DNA of 64,000 nt, taken from Pseudescherichia sp031998825. Lineage in GTDB: Bacteria; Pseudomonadota; Gammaproteobacteria; Enterobacterales; Enterobacteriaceae. Positions 60,779 to 64,000 of the stretch are shown piece by piece. The notes beneath the pieces are model-generated. The model saw nothing but the letters and a program-made list of their open reading frames with translations, was not told the origin of the DNA and ran no database searches. The first letter of the stretch is position 1, and every line of letters starts with the position of its first letter. The stretch covers positions 1 to 64,000 of the forward strand of contig NZ_DAMACX010000005.1 in assembly GCF_031998825.1 (NCBI RefSeq), given 5' to 3'. The position numbers and the translations under genes are program-made.

Positions 60779-62455
60779 ATGCATCACGCCACACCGCTTA
60801 TCACCACCATTGTTGGCGGCCTTGTGCTCGCCTTTATCCTCGGCATGATTGCCAATAAGCTGCGCATCTCTCCGCTGGTGGGTTACCTGTTAGCGGGCGT
60901 GCTCTCCGGACCTTTTACCCCAGGCTTTGTCGCCGATACCAAGCTGGCTCCTGAGCTGGCTGAGCTGGGGGTGATCCTGCTGATGTTTGGCGTGGGTCTC
61001 CACTTTTCGCTGAAGGATTTGATGGCGGTAAAGTCCATCGCCATTCCCGGTGCTATCGCACAGATTGCTGTCGCGACGCTGCTGGGTATGGCGCTCTCCG
61101 CCGTGATGGACTGGTCGCTAATGACCGGTATTGTCTTTGGACTCTGTCTCTCTACCGCCAGTACCGTGGTGCTGCTGCGCGCCCTTGAGGAGCGACAGCT
61201 TATCGACAGCCAGCGTGGGCAGATCGCCATTGGCTGGCTGATTGTAGAAGATCTGGTGATGGTGTTAACGCTGGTCCTGCTGCCTGCCGTCGCCGGCATG
61301 ATTGAAAAAGGTAACGTTGGGCTGGCGACGCTGTCGCTGGATATGGGGATCACCATTGGCAAGGTGGTGGCGTTTATCGCCATCATGATGCTGGTCGGCC
61401 GTCGTCTTGTCCCGTGGATCATGGCCCGCAGCGCGGCTACCGGTTCGCGGGAGCTGTTTACCCTCTCGGTGCTGGCCCTCGCGCTGGGCATCGCCTTTGG
61501 TGCGGTCGAGCTGTTTGACGTCTCCTTTGCCCTCGGCGCGTTCTTTGCCGGTATGGTGCTGAACGAGTCCGAGCTGAGCCACCGTGCCGCGCACGACACC
61601 CTGCCCCTGCGCGACGCCTTTGCAGTTCTCTTCTTTGTCTCCGTCGGGATGCTGTTCGACCCGAAAATTTTGATCGATGAGCCGCTGGCCGTCGCCGGGA
61701 CGCTGGCGATCATTATCTTTGGGAAATCCATTGCCGCCTTCTTCCTGGTTCGCATGTTCGGCCACTCGCCGCGCACCGCGTTAACCATCGCCGCTAGCCT
61801 GGCGCAGATTGGTGAGTTCGCCTTCATTCTGGCGGGCCTCGGTATGGCGCTGGATCTGCTGCCGCAGACCGGACAGAACCTGGTTCTGGCGGGTGCGATC
61901 CTCTCGATTATGCTTAACCCAATCCTCTTTGCCCTGCTGGAGAAGTACCTCGACAAGACCGAAACCCTGGAAGAGCAGACGCTGGAAGAGGTTACCGAAG
62001 ATGAGAAACAGATCCCGGTGGATATCTGCAACCATGCTCTGCTGGTGGGTTTTGGCCGCGTAGGCAGCCTGCTGGGCGAGAAGCTGATGGCGCAGGGTAT
62101 TCCGCTGGTGGTGATCGAAACGTCGCGTACCCGGGTGGACGAGCTGCGTGAGCGCGGTATCCGCGCGGTGCTGGGCAACGCGGCCAACGAAGAGATCATG
62201 AACCTTGCGCACCTCGACTGCGCCCGCTGGCTGCTGCTCACCATCCCCAACGGTTACGAGGCTGGTGAAGTAGTGGCTACCGCTCGCCAGAAGTGCCCGA
62301 ACATTGAGATCATTGCCCGGGCGCACTATGACGACGAGGTGGATTACATCACCGAACGCGGCGCAAACCAGGTGGTGATGGGCGAACGTGAGATTGCCAA
62401 CACCATGCTGACGCTGATTGAGAAGCGCCCGGTTGAAGAGGCGGTCACCGGATAA
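60779..62455 (+). CDS. ybaL: Kef-type cation/proton antiporter YbaL
   Basis: This CPA2 monovalent cation:proton antiporter has 558 residues, the same length as E. coli YbaL. About 12 membrane segments (1-395) are followed by a TrkA-N/RCK domain with the nucleotide-binding motif LLVGFGRVGSLLGEKL (about 420-435) and a tail ending VTG. Structural work on YbaL-like proteins suggests AMP and glutathione-type regulation for relatives; that is not visible here. GAAAGGAGACGGA precedes the ATG. Confidence 0.94.
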   Translation: MHHATPLITTIVGGLVLAFILGMIANKLRISPLVGYLLAGVLSGPFTPGFVADTKLAPELAELGVILLMFGVGLHFSLKDLMAVKSIAIPGAIAQIAVATLLGMALSAVMDWSLMTGIVFGLCLSTASTVVLLRALEERQLIDSQRGQIAIGWLIVEDLVMVLTLVLLPAVAGMIEKGNVGLATLSLDMGITIGKVVAFIAIMMLVGRRLVPWIMARSAATGSRELFTLSVLALALGIAFGAVELFDVSFALGAFFAGMVLNESELSHRAAHDTLPLRDAFAVLFFVSVGMLFDPKILIDEPLAVAGTLAIIIFGKSIAAFFLVRMFGHSPRTALTIAASLAQIGEFAFILAGLGMALDLLPQTGQNLVLAGAILSIMLNPILFALLEKYLDKTETLEEQTLEEVTEDEKQIPVDICNHALLVGFGRVGSLLGEKLMAQGIPLVVIETSRTRVDELRERGIRAVLGNAANEEIMNLAHLDCARWLLLTIPNGYEAGEVVATARQKCPNIEIIARAHYDDEVDYITERGANQVVMGEREIANTMLTLIEKRPVEEAVTG

Positions 62456-62460
62456 ATTGT

Positions 62461-62495
62461 TGCCCCAGCAGGGCATGCACTGCTGCTGGCATTTT
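62461..62495 (+). terminator. Intrinsic terminator after ybaL
   Basis: TGCCCCAGCAG (62461-62471) pairs with CTGCTGCTGGCA (62480-62491) around GGCATGCA, with one bulge. TTTT (62492-62495) follows, 6 nt after the ybaL stop. Confidence 0.65.
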
Positions 62496-62527
62496 GTTAA
62501 CAATCAGGGTATAAAACTCCTTCAAAC

Positions 62528-62551
62528 GGACATTTAGACATCCATACGTTT
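62528..62551 (+). promoter_or_regulatory. MetJ box array upstream of mmuPM
   Basis: Three tandem 8-mers, GGACATTT, AGACATCC and ATACGTTT, match the met-box consensus AGACGTCT at 5, 6 and 6 positions, each with the ACRT core. They lie 11-34 nt upstream of the mmuP start, consistent with repression by MetJ and S-adenosylmethionine. Confidence 0.72.
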
Positions 62552-62561
62552 AGAAGGTGAT

Positions 62562-63962
62562 ATGCACACGCAGCAAGAGAATGGGCAGCTAAAGCGCACC
62601 ATGAAAACCCGCCATTTGATTATGCTTTCATTGGGCGGCGTGATTGGCACAGGGTTATTTTTTAATACGGGATACATCATCTCTACGACAGGCGCAGCGG
62701 GAACGCTGCTGGCTTATCTGATTGGAGCGCTGGTTGTCTGGCTGGTGATGCAGTGCCTTGGTGAGCTTTCCGTGGCGATGCCGGTAACAGGTGCTTTTCA
62801 TGTCTATGCGGCGCGCTATATTGGCCCAGCAACGGGATATACCGTGGCATGGCTCTACTGGCTCACCTGGACCGTTGCGTTGGGGTCCAGCTTTACCGCC
62901 GCCGGGTTCTGCATGCAGTACTGGTTCCCGCATATTCCCGTCTGGATATGGAGCGCCCTGTTTTGTGTCGTGATTTTTTCTCTTAACGCGATTTCAACGC
63001 GCTTTTTTGCCGAGGGCGAGTTTTGGTTTTCACTGGTTAAAGTCGTGACCATCATCGTTTTCATCATCTTAGGCTGCGGGGCGATTTTTGGTTTTATCGC
63101 GATGAAAGACGGTTCACCTGCGCCGGGGCTATCCAACCTCACCAGTGAAGGCTGGTTCCCACACGGCGGCTTGCCCATTTTGATGACGATGGTAGCAGTC
63201 AATTTTGCATTTTCTGGCACTGAGCTTATCGGTATTGCGGCAGGCGAAACGGAAAATCCACACCACGCTATCCCGGTCGCGATCCGTACCACCATTGCCC
63301 GGCTGATTATATTCTTTATCGGCACCGTTTTTGTCCTGGCGGCACTTATTCCGATGCAGGTGGCAGGCGTCGAGAAGAGTCCGTTTGTGCTGGTCTTTGA
63401 GAAAATAGGCATTCCCTATGCGGCGGATATTTTTAACTTCGTCATTCTTACCGCAATTCTCTCAGCGGCGAACTCCGGACTCTATGCATCGGGACGCATG
63501 CTGTGGTCGCTGTCCAATGAAAAAACGCTGCCGAGCTGTTTTGCCCGCGTCAATAAGAACGGCGTGCCGCTGGTCGCGCTTTCTGTCTCAATGCTTGGCG
63601 GTCTGCTGGCGCTTTTATCGAGCGTAGTCGCGCCCGATACCGTGTTCGTTGCCCTTAGCGCCATCTCTGGTTTCGCCGTTGTCGCCGTATGGCTCAGTAT
63701 CTGCGCGGCACACTTTATCTTTCGTCGCCGTCATCTACAGTTGGGCAAGCCGTTGACCGATCTAAAATACAGAGCGCCCTGGTATCCGCTGGTCCCCGTC
63801 CTGGGGTTCGTGCTGTGTCTGCTGGCCTGCGTTGGGCTTGCATTCGACCCGGATCAGCGCATTGCGCTTTACTGCGGAGTGCCTTTTGTTGCCCTTTGCT
63901 ACGCGACCTATTTTCTCACCCACAGAACAGAATCGAAGGAGGCTGACTATGCCGCAGATTAA
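62562..63962 (+). CDS. mmuP: S-methylmethionine permease MmuP
   Basis: This is an inner-membrane importer of S-methylmethionine, AAT family of the APC superfamily, 466 residues with 12 helices. It opens QENGQLKRTMKTRHLIMLSLGG, nearly identical to E. coli MmuP throughout. In E. coli mmuPM is near the argF/yag region, so its place after ybaL here is a rearrangement relative to K-12. AGAAGGTGAT precedes the ATG. It overlaps the mmuM start by 14 nt. Confidence 0.96.
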   Translation: MHTQQENGQLKRTMKTRHLIMLSLGGVIGTGLFFNTGYIISTTGAAGTLLAYLIGALVVWLVMQCLGELSVAMPVTGAFHVYAARYIGPATGYTVAWLYWLTWTVALGSSFTAAGFCMQYWFPHIPVWIWSALFCVVIFSLNAISTRFFAEGEFWFSLVKVVTIIVFIILGCGAIFGFIAMKDGSPAPGLSNLTSEGWFPHGGLPILMTMVAVNFAFSGTELIGIAAGETENPHHAIPVAIRTTIARLIIFFIGTVFVLAALIPMQVAGVEKSPFVLVFEKIGIPYAADIFNFVILTAILSAANSGLYASGRMLWSLSNEKTLPSCFARVNKNGVPLVALSVSMLGGLLALLSSVVAPDTVFVALSAISGFAVVAVWLSICAAHFIFRRRHLQLGKPLTDLKYRAPWYPLVPVLGFVLCLLACVGLAFDPDQRIALYCGVPFVALCYATYFLTHRTESKEADYAAD

Positions 63963-64000
63963 TCCTCTTACCGCGCTGCTTGAAAGCCACTCCTTTATTG
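63949..64000 (+). CDS. mmuM: Homocysteine S-methyltransferase MmuM, 5' part only
   Basis: The first 17 codons (MPQINPLTALLESHSFI) are seen before the window ends. The text, the AAGGAGG ribosome site just upstream and the position after mmuP identify MmuM. It uses imported S-methylmethionine to methylate homocysteine, giving two methionines. Its start lies inside the mmuP end (14-nt overlap). Confidence 0.85.
   Translation, partial: MPQINPLTALLESHSFI

Noticed and set aside
60883..62250. 455-aa open frame antisense to ybaL
   Set aside because: It is Ser/Arg/Pro-rich shadow sequence opposite a fully conserved gene; no start signal.
1..64000. CRISPR array, insertion sequence or plasmid-type origin
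   Set aside because: No regularly spaced direct repeats, transposase frame or iteron cluster was seen; the only dispersed repeats are REP/BIME units.

Overview
The window is a piece of chromosome from a member of the Enterobacteriaceae, most like the Enterobacter/Lelliottia/Leclercia/Citrobacter group. The evidence is the near-identity of many products to Escherichia coli proteins as I remember them (PheP, CysS, PurE/K, YbbA/P, TesA, CopA, CueR, UshA, YbaL, MmuP), a GC-rich background, and enterobacterial REP repeats. The backbone follows E. coli order (pheP ... argU, folD, ybcJ, cysS, ppiB, lpxH, purEK ... ybbP, ybbA, tesA, ybbO, ybbN, qmcA, ybbJ, cueR, copA, ybaP, ybaK, ushA, fsr, ybaL), with accessory blocks inserted. 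The genus cannot be fixed from sequence reading alone.

Layout. 1-7.4 kb: pheP and an iron block (IroN/FepA-type catecholate receptor; FcuA-type receptor with a YncE-like lipoprotein), each unit behind a clear Fur box. 7.5-14 kb: a choline-O-sulfate module with binding protein, cytosolic choline-sulfatase, LysR regulator, ABC ATPase and permease, and a radical-SAM sulfatase maturase. 14.0-14.15 kb: a small RNA carrying the 29-nt RyhB core, with its own Fur-overlapped promoter and terminator, outside the usual ryhB locus. 14.3-17.3 kb: a complete siaABCD switch (phosphatase, kinase, phosphoprotein, diguanylate cyclase). 17.3-19.8 kb: an orphan AT-rich gene, a cupin and a YdiK-type membrane protein. 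19.9-25.2 kb: a Yeh-type chaperone-usher fimbrial operon. 25.3-28.7 kb: quinone oxidoreductase, LysR, and an HdeD-peptidase-like fusion. 28.7-32.3 kb: uvsE, two glycosyltransferases, a small anchored protein and an NleD/M91-like metallopeptidase, next to tRNA-Arg argU.

32.8-41.3 kb: folD, ybcJ, a PTS permease plus MalI-like repressor with tandem operators, cysS, ppiB-lpxH and purEK. 41.4-45.2 kb: a second MetQNI/Sfb-like ABC importer and a porin. 45.4-52.2 kb: ybbPA, tesA, ybbO, ybbN, qmcA-ybbJ; ybbP is split only by an artificial 10-N gap whose flanks overlap by 7 nt. 52.2-64 kb: cueR/copA with the CopA(Z) frameshift site conserved, ybaP, an acetyltransferase remnant, ybaK, ushA, fsr, ybaL, and mmuPM behind MetJ boxes.

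Working together: Fur probably controls three transcription units here, two uptake units and the sRNA, so iron starvation would induce receptors and repress iron-using proteins together. The sulfatase cluster is self-contained for import, hydrolysis and enzyme maturation but lacks choline oxidation genes, which must lie elsewhere. The best candidates for something little described are the ectopic RyhB paralogue, the HdeD-peptidase fusion and the argU-side M91/glycosyltransferase block.
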